The notes under the pieces are model-generated. The model had not been told where the DNA came from. It did not search any database and saw nothing but the letters and a program-made list of their open reading frames with translations. A stretch of 64,000 nt of DNA from Pseudomonas sp. ATCC PTA-122608 (GTDB lineage Bacteria; Pseudomonadota; Gammaproteobacteria; Pseudomonadales; Pseudomonadaceae): the NCBI RefSeq assembly GCF_001952855.1, contig NZ_LPNO01000006.1, positions 250,780 to 314,779 of the forward strand, given 5' to 3'. Positions 53,322 through 61,327 of the stretch are shown here, piece after piece. The translations under genes and the position numbers were made by a program. Within the stretch, counting starts at the first letter, position 1, and each line of letters begins with the position of its first letter.

Positions 53322-54770
53322 ATGACCAACGCACATTACATCGCCAACCAATGGCTGGCATCGACCTCGCTGGAAGACATTCCAGTGATCGACCCGAGCA
53401 CCGGCGAAACCTACTCGAGCATCGCCCGTGGCACGGCCGCCGATATCGATGCGGCGATCCGCGCGGCGCGCCTGGCACTCGGGGAAACCTTCGATGGCCC
53501 GTGGGGCACGTTATCTGCCGTGGAGCGCAGCCGCCTGCTGGCGAAGCTCGGCGTGGCGGTGTTGGACCATCATGAAGAACTGGCGCAGATCGAAGCGCGG
53601 GACACCGGCAAGGCGCTGAAAGTCGCCCGCGCCGATGCCACTGCCCTCGCCCGCTACTTCGAGTACTACGCCGGTGCCGCCGACAAACTGCACGGCGAAA
53701 CCCTGCCGTATCAGGCGGGCTACACCGTATTGACCGTACGCGAACCTCATGGCGTGACCGGGCATATCATCCCGTGGAATTACCCGATGCAGATTTTCGG
53801 GCGCAGCGTCGGCGCTTCGTTGGCGGCGGGCAATGCGTGTGTGGTCAAGCCGGCGGAAGATGCCAGCCTGTCGTTACTGCGCCTGGCGGAGATCGCTGCC
53901 GAGGTCGGCTTTCCGGCTGGCGCGATCAACGTGGTCACCGGTTACGGCTATGAAGCCGGCGCGGCGTTGTGCGCACACCCGGGCATCGATCACATCTCGT
54001 TTACCGGCTCCACTGCAACCGGCACAGCCGTGTCGAAAGCTGCTGCCGAACGCCACTGCCCGGTCACCCTGGAGCTGGGCGGCAAGTCGCCGCAACTGGT
54101 GTTCGCCGATGCCGACCTGGAGGAAGCTCTGCCGGTGCTGGTCAACGCCATCGTGCAGAACTGCGGGCAAACCTGCTCCGCCGGTAGCCGCTTGCTGGTG
54201 GAACGCAGCATCTACGAAAGCCTGCTCGCGCGCCTCAGCCAGCGTTTTTCCGAGTTGCGTGCCGGGCCTTCGGCGCTGGACCTGGACATGGGCCCGCTGA
54301 TCAACCAGAAGCAGCAACGCCTGGTGCGGGAGTTTATTCGCGAGGCCGAGCAGGCCGGGATCACCGTCGCCGCACGCGGCACGGTGGTGGCCGAGGCCGG
54401 CAGCGGCGGGTATTTCCAGGAGGCGGTGCTGTTCCGCGACGTGCCGCCAGACAGCCGCCTGGCGCAACAGGAAGTCTTCGGCCCGGTGTTGGCCGTGATG
54501 CCTTTCGACGATGAAGCCGAAGCGATTCGCCTGGCCAACGGTACCGAGTTCGGCCTGGTGGCCGGCGTGTGGACCCGCGACGGCGCGCGGCAAATGCGCC
54601 TGGCGCGCACGCTGCGTTGTGGCCAGGTATTCATCAACAACTACGGAGCCGGTGGCGGCGTCGAACTGCCATTCGGCGGAGTGAAGGCCAGCGGTTATGG
54701 CCGGGAAAAAGGCTTCGAGGCGCTGCTGGGCTTTACCACCTTGAAGACCATTGCGATCAAACACGGTTGA
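53322..54770 (+). CDS. NAD(P)-dependent aldehyde dehydrogenase
   Basis: This 482-residue cytoplasmic enzyme has VTGHIIPWNYPM, the cofactor motif FTGSTATG, TLELGGKSPQL with the general-base glutamate and NCGQTCSAGSRLL with the catalytic cysteine, in the normal ALDH order. It oxidises an aldehyde to an acid. AGGAG lies six bases upstream. It follows the dehydrogenase by two bases and is followed by an SDR, so a short alcohol/hydroxy acid pathway is likely. Confidence 0.92.
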   Translation: MTNAHYIANQWLASTSLEDIPVIDPSTGETYSSIARGTAADIDAAIRAARLALGETFDGPWGTLSAVERSRLLAKLGVAVLDHHEELAQIEARDTGKALKVARADATALARYFEYYAGAADKLHGETLPYQAGYTVLTVREPHGVTGHIIPWNYPMQIFGRSVGASLAAGNACVVKPAEDASLSLLRLAEIAAEVGFPAGAINVVTGYGYEAGAALCAHPGIDHISFTGSTATGTAVSKAAAERHCPVTLELGGKSPQLVFADADLEEALPVLVNAIVQNCGQTCSAGSRLLVERSIYESLLARLSQRFSELRAGPSALDLDMGPLINQKQQRLVREFIREAEQAGITVAARGTVVAEAGSGGYFQEAVLFRDVPPDSRLAQQEVFGPVLAVMPFDDEAEAIRLANGTEFGLVAGVWTRDGARQMRLARTLRCGQVFINNYGAGGGVELPFGGVKASGYGREKGFEALLGFTTLKTIAIKHG

Positions 54771-54802
54771 TTCCTCACAACAACAAGAACGGAGAACACA
54801 CC

Positions 54803-55561
54803 ATGCGTTTAGCCAATAAAGTCGCGATCGTCACCGGCGCCGGTTCGGGTTTTGGCGAGGGCATCGCCAAGACGTTTGCCCGCCAGGGCGCCAAGGTAAT
54901 TGTTGCGGACATGAACGCCGTGGGCGGTCAGCGAGTGGTCAATGAGATTGCCGAAAGCGGCGGCCATGCGCACTTTATCGAGGTCAACGTGGCCAACGAT
55001 GAAAGCATGGGCGCGCTGCTGCGCGGCACACTGGAGCAATTCGGTGGGCTGGACATCGTCATCAACAACGCCGGTACCACCCACCGTAACCGGCCGATGC
55101 TGGAGGTCGATGAGGCCGAGTTCGACCGGGTATTTGCGGTCAACGTCAAAAGCATCTTCTTGAGCGCCAAGCATTTTGTGCCGCACTTTCGCGGCCAGGG
55201 CGGCGGCGTGTTCGTCAACATTGCCTCGACGGCAGCGATCCGCCCACGCCCGGGACTGGTCTGGTATAACGGCAGCAAGGGCGCAGTGGTGGTCATGAGC
55301 AAGACCATGGCGGCAGAGTTGGGGCCGGACAATATCCGCGTCAACTGCGTGAATCCGGTAGTCGGTGCCACAGCATTGCTCAGCGAATTCATGGGCGTGC
55401 CGGACACCCCGGAAAACCGCCAGAAGTTCATGGCGACCATTCCCCTGGGGCGCTTTTCCACCCCGCAAGATGTGGCCAACGCCTGCCTGTACCTGGCGTC
55501 GGACGAAGCGGCGTTCATCACCGGCACCTGCCTGGAAGTCGATGGCGGGCGCTGCGTGTAA
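54803..55561 (+). CDS. Short-chain dehydrogenase/reductase
   Basis: The 252-residue NAD(P)-dependent enzyme has the TGAGSGFGEGIA cofactor motif (residue 11 on), NNAG, catalytic Ser in NIASTAAIR and YNGSK with Tyr and Lys. It resembles 3-oxoacyl-ACP-reductase-like and glucose-dehydrogenase-like SDRs that oxidise secondary alcohols in catabolic operons. The ATG at 54803 follows GGAG by eight bases. It is the third gene of the operon. Confidence 0.9.
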   Translation: MRLANKVAIVTGAGSGFGEGIAKTFARQGAKVIVADMNAVGGQRVVNEIAESGGHAHFIEVNVANDESMGALLRGTLEQFGGLDIVINNAGTTHRNRPMLEVDEAEFDRVFAVNVKSIFLSAKHFVPHFRGQGGGVFVNIASTAAIRPRPGLVWYNGSKGAVVVMSKTMAAELGPDNIRVNCVNPVVGATALLSEFMGVPDTPENRQKFMATIPLGRFSTPQDVANACLYLASDEAAFITGTCLEVDGGRCV

Positions 55562-55588
55562 CTCACTCTCACAGGGACCGGAATTGCT

Positions 55589-56560
55589 ATGTGTGATCTT
55601 CATAATAAGAACGAGCCGAACACCCGGGAATTGCTTGAAGGCCTGCCAAAGAACTGGGGTAAATGGGGACCGGACGACGAAGTCGGTGCCCTCAATTACC
55701 TGACTGAAGCCGAAGTGCTGCGCGGCGTCGCCTCGGTACGCCAGGGTAAGACCTTTACCTTGCAAGTGCAGATCGGTCACCCCGACGGCGACCCGATGTG
55801 GCCGGCGCGCAACCCGTCGATGCGCTTCAACACCCTCGACCACAGCCATTACCACTTCGGCAAACAGCCGCACATGACCGGCGGCGCGGCGTACTCCGAC
55901 GACGTGATCTTCATGCAACTGCAAGGCTCGACGCAGTACGACGCCCTCGGCCACGCCTGGTACGACAATCAACTGTGGAACGGCTACGACGCGCAGACCA
56001 CCGTCGGCGGCATGGCCAAGGCCAGCGTGCTGGCCATCGCCGAACGCGGCGTGGTGGGCCGCGCCGTACTGATCGACATGGCCCGCCATCGCGGCAAGAA
56101 ATGCCTGGGTCGCGGCGAAACCTTCAACCACCTGGACTTGCTCGACGCCGCCAAGGCCCAGGGCGTGACCATTGAAAAGCGCGACATCCTGATCATCCGC
56201 ACCGGTTCCATGGGTGCGTTTTATGAGCTGGGCAAGACCGAGTTCTTCAAGGACCTGATGGAGCCAGGGCTGACCTACAGCCGCGAGCTGGTGGAGTGGT
56301 TCCATGAAATGGAAATCCCCAACCTGGTGACCGATACCATCGCCAACGAAGTGATCACCGACCCGGTGTCCGGGGTGCAGATTCCGCTGCATTGCGCGCT
56401 GATGCGCAACCTGGGAATCGCCTTTACCGAGATTGTGTTGCTGGAGGAACTGGCCGCCGATTGCGCGGATGACGGCCAGTGGAAGTTCCTCTACACCGCC
56501 GCCCCGTTGAAGATTGTCGGGGGCAGCGGCGCGCCGGTTAATCCGGTGGTGGTCAAGTAG
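55589..56560 (+). CDS. Cyclase-family hydrolase with altered metal site
   Basis: The 323-residue protein belongs to the cyclase/kynurenine formamidase-like superfamily, metal-dependent amide, lactone or lactam hydrolases. The usual metal motif HxGTHxDxxxH reads QGSTQYDALGH here: both early histidines are Gln, and only Asp and the last His remain. Related proteins with GGTQWDALAH exist, so this is a subfamily trait taken further. The enzyme may use another ligand set. It is the last gene of the operon and may open a ring or cleave an amide to feed the dehydrogenases. Confidence 0.85.
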   Translation: MCDLHNKNEPNTRELLEGLPKNWGKWGPDDEVGALNYLTEAEVLRGVASVRQGKTFTLQVQIGHPDGDPMWPARNPSMRFNTLDHSHYHFGKQPHMTGGAAYSDDVIFMQLQGSTQYDALGHAWYDNQLWNGYDAQTTVGGMAKASVLAIAERGVVGRAVLIDMARHRGKKCLGRGETFNHLDLLDAAKAQGVTIEKRDILIIRTGSMGAFYELGKTEFFKDLMEPGLTYSRELVEWFHEMEIPNLVTDTIANEVITDPVSGVQIPLHCALMRNLGIAFTEIVLLEELAADCADDGQWKFLYTAAPLKIVGGSGAPVNPVVVK

Positions 56561-56569
56561 CCCGGAGGA

Positions 56570-56884
56570 TCAGACCTGGCCCTTGTCCCACAGCCGGACT
56601 AACTCTCCAGGTGCCAGGTCTTCCGGCACCTGGAGCAGCAACCGGTCATCGCGATCATCCTGGCGAAAACGCACTTCGATTTGATAGAAGCGCTGGTCGC
56701 CCCTTCCTGACTCAGCCGAGGCCAGCGGCAGGCAACCATTGAGCAGCGTGAAGATCTGTTCGCGTTCATCCACGTTGCACTGGGCAAACTCGATCTCGCG
56801 CGGCCGGCTCAGCATCGCGGTCACCCCGCCTTGGCGAGACAGACGCACCGTGGCATCGCTGCCCAAGGGTGGTAGCTGTTTCAT
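56570..56884 (-). CDS. Emfourin-type inhibitor of M4 metalloprotease
   Basis: The 104-residue protein resembles emfourin, the protein inhibitor encoded beside protealysin in Serratia proteamaculans. Segments such as VRLSRQGGVTAMLSRPREIEF and RFYQIEVRFRQDDRDDRLLLQVPEDLAPGELVRLWD fit. No signal peptide is present. The ATG at 56884 follows AGGGG, which overlaps the protease stop; a GTG one codon earlier is less likely. It starts ten bases after the protease gene ends, so the two are made together. Confidence 0.8.
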   Translation of the reverse strand: MKQLPPLGSDATVRLSRQGGVTAMLSRPREIEFAQCNVDEREQIFTLLNGCLPLASAESGRGDQRFYQIEVRFRQDDRDDRLLLQVPEDLAPGELVRLWDKGQV

Positions 56885-56894
56885 CACATCCCCC

Positions 56895-57929
56895 TCATCC
56901 AGGACTCACGCCTACCCCGGCCCAGGCTTTCTCCACGGCCTTGGCCTGGGTCGCACCGAAACGTTCGCGGGCATGGGCGACGGTCAAGGCGGCAAAGCCT
57001 TGGAAGTCCGCATCGTTATCGAGTTTTTCGTCGCACAGGGTGTCATACCAGACTTGCCCTGCCTGCTCCCAGGCCGAGCCGCCCAAGGCAGTCGCCGCCA
57101 GGTAAAACGCGCGGTTGGGGATCCCGGAGTTCAAGTGCACGCCACCGTTGTCATCCTGGGTGACGACGAAATCCCGCATATGCGCGGGCTGCGGGTCCTT
57201 GCCCAGCACGGGGTCGTCATAGGCGGTGCCGGGATGGGACATGGAGCGCAGGCCCTTGCCCTGAACCTTGTCGGTAAGCAAATCCGCGCCGATGAGCCAG
57301 TCCGCCTGCTCGGCCGTGTGCTTGAGTACGTATTGCCGGGTAAGTACGCCGAACACGTCGGAGATTGATTCGTTGAGCGCCCCGGACTGATTGCGGTAAA
57401 CCAGGCCGGCTTCGCTCTCGATGATACCGTGGGTCAGTTCGTGGGCGACCACGTCCAGGGACCGGGTAAAGCGCTGGAACACCTCGCCGTCGCCGTCGCC
57501 GAAGACCATTTGCGCGCCGTTCCAGAAGGCGTTGTCGTAGCCTTCCCCATAATGCACGGTGCCGACGAGGGCTAAACCACGATTGTCGATAGAATCGCGT
57601 CCGTAAACCTGCCAGAAAAAATCGTGGGTCGCGCCCAAGGCGTCATACGCCTCATCCACCGCCGCATCGCCGCTGGCCCGCTGCCCTTCGCCGCGCACCA
57701 GGTCACCGGGGAGCACCGTCAGGTGGCCGGCATCGTAGAGGTTGCGTTGCAACGCGCCGGCGATTGGCGCCACCGGAGCCGGGCCAGGCTTGCCCGGGTT
57801 GGGCAGCAACTGGCGAACGTGAGTCAGGGTATTCAGCGCTCGCGAACGCTGCCACTCGGAACCATGGTCGATCAGCCGATGGAGAATGTAGGGCGGGATA
57901 AATCCCGGGCATGAACCTTGACTGGGCAT
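56895..57929 (-). CDS. Protealysin-like M4 metalloprotease
   Basis: This 344-residue thermolysin-family protease has HELTH at 163-167 (zinc His and catalytic Glu), Glu187 in GALNES as third ligand and the catalytic-His region NGGVHLNSGIPNRAFYL. The short propeptide with Cys7 and PPYIL (12-16) is typical of protealysin-like precursors, and there is no signal peptide, so the site of action may be cytoplasmic or the enzyme may leave by another route. AAGGAG precedes the ATG at 57929. The inhibitor gene follows. Confidence 0.92.
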   Translation of the reverse strand: MPSQGSCPGFIPPYILHRLIDHGSEWQRSRALNTLTHVRQLLPNPGKPGPAPVAPIAGALQRNLYDAGHLTVLPGDLVRGEGQRASGDAAVDEAYDALGATHDFFWQVYGRDSIDNRGLALVGTVHYGEGYDNAFWNGAQMVFGDGDGEVFQRFTRSLDVVAHELTHGIIESEAGLVYRNQSGALNESISDVFGVLTRQYVLKHTAEQADWLIGADLLTDKVQGKGLRSMSHPGTAYDDPVLGKDPQPAHMRDFVVTQDDNGGVHLNSGIPNRAFYLAATALGGSAWEQAGQVWYDTLCDEKLDNDADFQGFAALTVAHARERFGATQAKAVEKAWAGVGVSPG

Positions 57930-58069
57930 GGGCGTTCTCCTTGTCAGATAGCGGTCTGTATTGTTGTGATCGGGTTCCGCCCCAGAGGTTCGTTTTGATC
58001 GGCTGGCGAATTTGCATATCACCGGCTCATCACTAGACTCAAGGCTCCTCTTACATGGAAGTCTATTGA

Positions 58070-58657
58070 ATGAACGTATTTCGCCCTCTTCGTCAGGCAA
58101 TTACCCTGGCAACCTTGCTGTCTGCTGGTTTCTTGACGGCACATGCCGCCGATATCCCGCTGTCCAAGTCACTGGAAGCCGATGAGGTGACCACCAAGGT
58201 GCTGAAGGTGGATGCCGCCAGCCATCAGGTAGTACTCCAAGGCGCCGAAGGTCGTGAGGTGCATGTGCAGCTCAGCGAACAGGCCAAGGACCTGGGCAAC
58301 CTCAAGGTCGGCGATCAGGTCAAGGTGCTGGTGACTCATTCGGTCGCGGCCGTGCTGGATACCGACATCGACAAGAGCGCCCCGGATGCCATCGAGAAGA
58401 CTGGCGTATTGCGCGCGACCGCAGATAACCCGAACCCGGGCGGTGCTGCGTTCCGCCAGGTGCAGGTGCAGTTGAAGATCACCCACATCGACCTGAAAAA
58501 AAACCAGGTGACCCTGGAAAATCCAGCTGGCCAGAGCAAAGTGCTGACCGTGGAAAAACCGGAAATCCGCGCCGGCCTCAAAGACCTCAAGGTTGGCCAG
58601 AGCGTGCTGGTAACCTACACCGATACCCTGGAAATCAGCACCGCCCACGAGGGCTGA
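58070..58657 (+). CDS. Periplasmic protein with two similar beta-rich units
   Basis: I do not recognise a family for this 195-residue protein. A signal peptide of about 26 residues (LTAHA-AD) is followed by two related halves. The first has KVLKVDAASHQVVLQGAEGREVHV and LGNLKVGDQVKVLVTHSV. The second has KITHIDLKKNQVTLENPAGQSKVL and LKDLKVGQSVLVTYTDTL. Each looks like a small OB- or SH3-like barrel. It is divergent from the protease. GGAAG is eight bases upstream. A binding or envelope role is a guess. Confidence 0.7.
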   Translation: MNVFRPLRQAITLATLLSAGFLTAHAADIPLSKSLEADEVTTKVLKVDAASHQVVLQGAEGREVHVQLSEQAKDLGNLKVGDQVKVLVTHSVAAVLDTDIDKSAPDAIEKTGVLRATADNPNPGGAAFRQVQVQLKITHIDLKKNQVTLENPAGQSKVLTVEKPEIRAGLKDLKVGQSVLVTYTDTLEISTAHEG

Positions 58658-58678
58658 TGATTGCGGCGTCCCATCCGC

Positions 58679-59146
58679 TCACGGCTGATGGGATTTCGCC
58701 AGGTAGTCTTCGATGTTGTTCATCTGATCGTCCCACCCTCGGGAGTTCTTCTTGTAGGCTTTCTGGCGGCGAGCGCCGGGGATCGCGTCAAAACCTGACT
58801 CCACCACCCGCAACAAGATGCCTTCGGCGTGATCCACAAGGGTGAACTCCACCAAGGTGGGCGTTTCGGTGTCGTAATCGACATCCTTGTCTACGGCGTA
58901 GGGATGCCAACTGAAAGAGAAGCGCGTTTGCGGCTCAAGGCGCTCGATTTTGGCCTTCCACACCACATGTTCGTAACCGGGATAAGTAATTTGGGCTTCA
59001 ATGGCCCGGCCCTGGGCAAACTGCTTGCCCTTGAGGGCGATGCCAAACCAGCTGCCGAATTGCTCGGCATCGGTCAGTGCTTCCCAGACGCGTTGACGTG
59101 GAGCGTTGAGCAGGACTTTACGTTTGATTTCATTTGATTCGTGCAT
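58679..59146 (-). CDS. SRPBCC/AHSA1-type protein
   Basis: The 155-residue protein has the START-like SRPBCC fold of the AHSA1 group: IKRKVLLNAPRQRVWEALTDAEQFGSWFG at the start and TLVEFTLVDHAEGILLRVVESGFDAI near the end. Such proteins bind hydrophobic ligands and often act in stress or lipid metabolism. The ATG at 59146 has AGGAGG seven bases upstream and is preferred to 59185. Confidence 0.85.
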   Translation of the reverse strand: MHESNEIKRKVLLNAPRQRVWEALTDAEQFGSWFGIALKGKQFAQGRAIEAQITYPGYEHVVWKAKIERLEPQTRFSFSWHPYAVDKDVDYDTETPTLVEFTLVDHAEGILLRVVESGFDAIPGARRQKAYKKNSRGWDDQMNNIEDYLAKSHQP

Positions 59147-59238
59147 GAGACACCTCCTGTATTGACAGTAGGCGACATCGACCAATGCGCAACCTTTAAA
59201 AAAGGATGGGGCATGACCAGCGTCATGCCCTCGTGGCC

Positions 59239-61131
59239 TCAGACGTGAGGGTCACCCGGTGCCTTGCTGGGCGTCGCGTATTGCGGCTTCAAATGGCCTT
59301 CCTGATCAAGCAGCCAGGCGTCCATGATCTGACGCACCACCGGGCCTGCCACTCGGCCACCGGCCTCGCCGTTTTCAATCATCACCGAAATCACGATCCG
59401 CGGGTGCTCCGCCGGGGCGAAGCCAACGAACAAGGCGTTGTCGCGGTTGCGTTCCAGGGTCTTGAGACGGTTGTAACGCTCGCCCTGCTTGATCGCCACC
59501 ACCTGTGCGGTACCACTCTTGCCGGCAATCCGGTATTGCGCGCCGGCTGCAGCCGCCCGGGCGATACCTCGTGGGTCGTGCATGACCAGTTGCATGCCGT
59601 GGTTGACCTGTTCCCAGTCGCGCGGGTCTTTGAGGACAACGTTGGGCATCGGGTTTTCATCCACTGGCGCCACGCCATTGATGGTCTTGGCCAGGTGCGG
59701 GCGGTTCCACACGCCTTTGTTGGCGATCAGCGCAGTGGCCTGAGCCAGTTGCAGCGGGGTGACCTGCATGTAGCCCTGGCCGATGCCGAGGATCACGGTT
59801 TCACCCGGGAACCACGGTTGGCGTCGGGTGGCGCGCTTCCAGGCCTGGGACGGCATCAAGCCGGCCGACTCTTCGAACATGTCGAGGGAGACTTTCTGCC
59901 CGAGGCCGAACTCGGCCAGGTAGTCGTGCAGGCGGTCGATGCCCAGCTTGTGGGCAAGGTCGTAGAAGTAGGTGTCGTTGGAGCGCATGATGGCCGCATC
60001 CATGTCCACCCAGCCGTCGCCGCTGTGGTTCCAGTTGCGGTATTTGTGATCGAAGTCCGGGAGTTGGTAATAGCCGGGGTCGAACACGCGGGTTTGGGCG
60101 GTGACCACACCGCTGTCGAGGCCGGCGATGGCCACTTCCGGCTTGATCGTCGAGCCCGGTGCGTAGAGCCCGCGCAGCACGCGGTTGAACAGCGGACGGT
60201 CGAGGGAGTCGTGAAGCGCTGCATATTCCTTGAAGCTGATACCGGTGACGAACAGGTTGGGGTCAAAGCTCGGCTTGCTGACCATCGCCAGGACTTCGCC
60301 AGTTGCCGGATCGAGAGCGACCACCGAGCCACGACGGTCGCCGAGGGCTTCTTCGGCCGCTTCCTGGAGTTTGACGTCCAGGCTCAAAACGATGTTTTTG
60401 CCGGGGATCGGGTCGGTGTGCTTGAGCACTCGCAGGACGCGGCCCTGGGCGTTGGTTTCAACTTCTTCATAGCCCACGTGGCCATGCAGCTCGGACTCAT
60501 AGAAACGCTCGATCCCGGTTTTACCGATGGACTGCGTGCCCCGGTATTCCACAGAGTCGAGGGCCTTGGATTCTTTTTCGTTGATCCGGCCTACGTAGCC
60601 AATGGAGTGGGCAAAGTGCGCACCCAGCGGGTAATGGCGGACAAATTGCGGCTCGACATCCACGCCCGGCAGGCGGAATTCGTTGACGGCCAGCACGGCG
60701 ATCTGTTCTTCGGTCAGCTCATAAAACAGCGTGACGGGTACAAAGGGATGACGCGCCTGCTTGAGCGCTTTATCAAATACGCCGCGGTCTTCGGCGGGCA
60801 GATGCAGGAGGCTGACGATGGCGTCCAGCTCACCCTTGAGATCAGTGGTGCGCTCGCGGGTGATCGTCAAGTTGTAGCTGGGGCGATTGTCGGCAAGTAC
60901 TACGCCATTGCGGTCATAGATCAGACCGCGCGTCGGGGTAATCGGTAGGACGTGGACGCGATTGTTCTCGGAAATGGTGGAGTGATAGTCGTACTGCACC
61001 ACCTGCAGGAAGTACATCCGGCCTACCAGTGCGCAGGTGATACCCACTACCAGCAGCGCGCAGGCCAACAGCCGCTTGTTGACCAGGCGGTTTTCTTTTT
61101 CGTGATCCTTGATCGGTATCGGTTCAGGCAT
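59239..61131 (-). CDS. Penicillin-binding protein 2 paralogue (class B transpeptidase)
   Basis: The 630-residue inner-membrane protein has a short cytoplasmic N-terminus, one membrane helix (about 20-43) and a class B PBP layout. The active-site serine is Ser327 in PGSTIKPE, the second motif is SND in MRSNDTYF and the third is KSGT in AGKSGTAQ, all intact. It cross-links peptidoglycan during elongation as MrdA does. No rodA, mreB or lipoprotein partner is adjacent, so it is probably a second copy separate from the usual mrdA-rodA cluster. The ATG at 61131 gives the standard length. Confidence 0.9.
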   Translation of the reverse strand: MPEPIPIKDHEKENRLVNKRLLACALLVVGITCALVGRMYFLQVVQYDYHSTISENNRVHVLPITPTRGLIYDRNGVVLADNRPSYNLTITRERTTDLKGELDAIVSLLHLPAEDRGVFDKALKQARHPFVPVTLFYELTEEQIAVLAVNEFRLPGVDVEPQFVRHYPLGAHFAHSIGYVGRINEKESKALDSVEYRGTQSIGKTGIERFYESELHGHVGYEEVETNAQGRVLRVLKHTDPIPGKNIVLSLDVKLQEAAEEALGDRRGSVVALDPATGEVLAMVSKPSFDPNLFVTGISFKEYAALHDSLDRPLFNRVLRGLYAPGSTIKPEVAIAGLDSGVVTAQTRVFDPGYYQLPDFDHKYRNWNHSGDGWVDMDAAIMRSNDTYFYDLAHKLGIDRLHDYLAEFGLGQKVSLDMFEESAGLMPSQAWKRATRRQPWFPGETVILGIGQGYMQVTPLQLAQATALIANKGVWNRPHLAKTINGVAPVDENPMPNVVLKDPRDWEQVNHGMQLVMHDPRGIARAAAAGAQYRIAGKSGTAQVVAIKQGERYNRLKTLERNRDNALFVGFAPAEHPRIVISVMIENGEAGGRVAGPVVRQIMDAWLLDQEGHLKPQYATPSKAPGDPHV

Positions 61132-61327
61132 TTCTACAGCATCTCGTTGAATAAGGTCGACGCCGCTTCCTGCGGAGGAGAAATCAGTCCTTGTGAAAAT
61201 GTGCTGCACCATACCAAAAATGCAGAAACACTTTGCATCGATTTCCCTGAACGGTGTGCTTATGGAGCCTGTTCATGCACTTTGGTTTGGCTGGTTGACC
61301 TTATTCATACGTTTTCATGCTGAGGAA

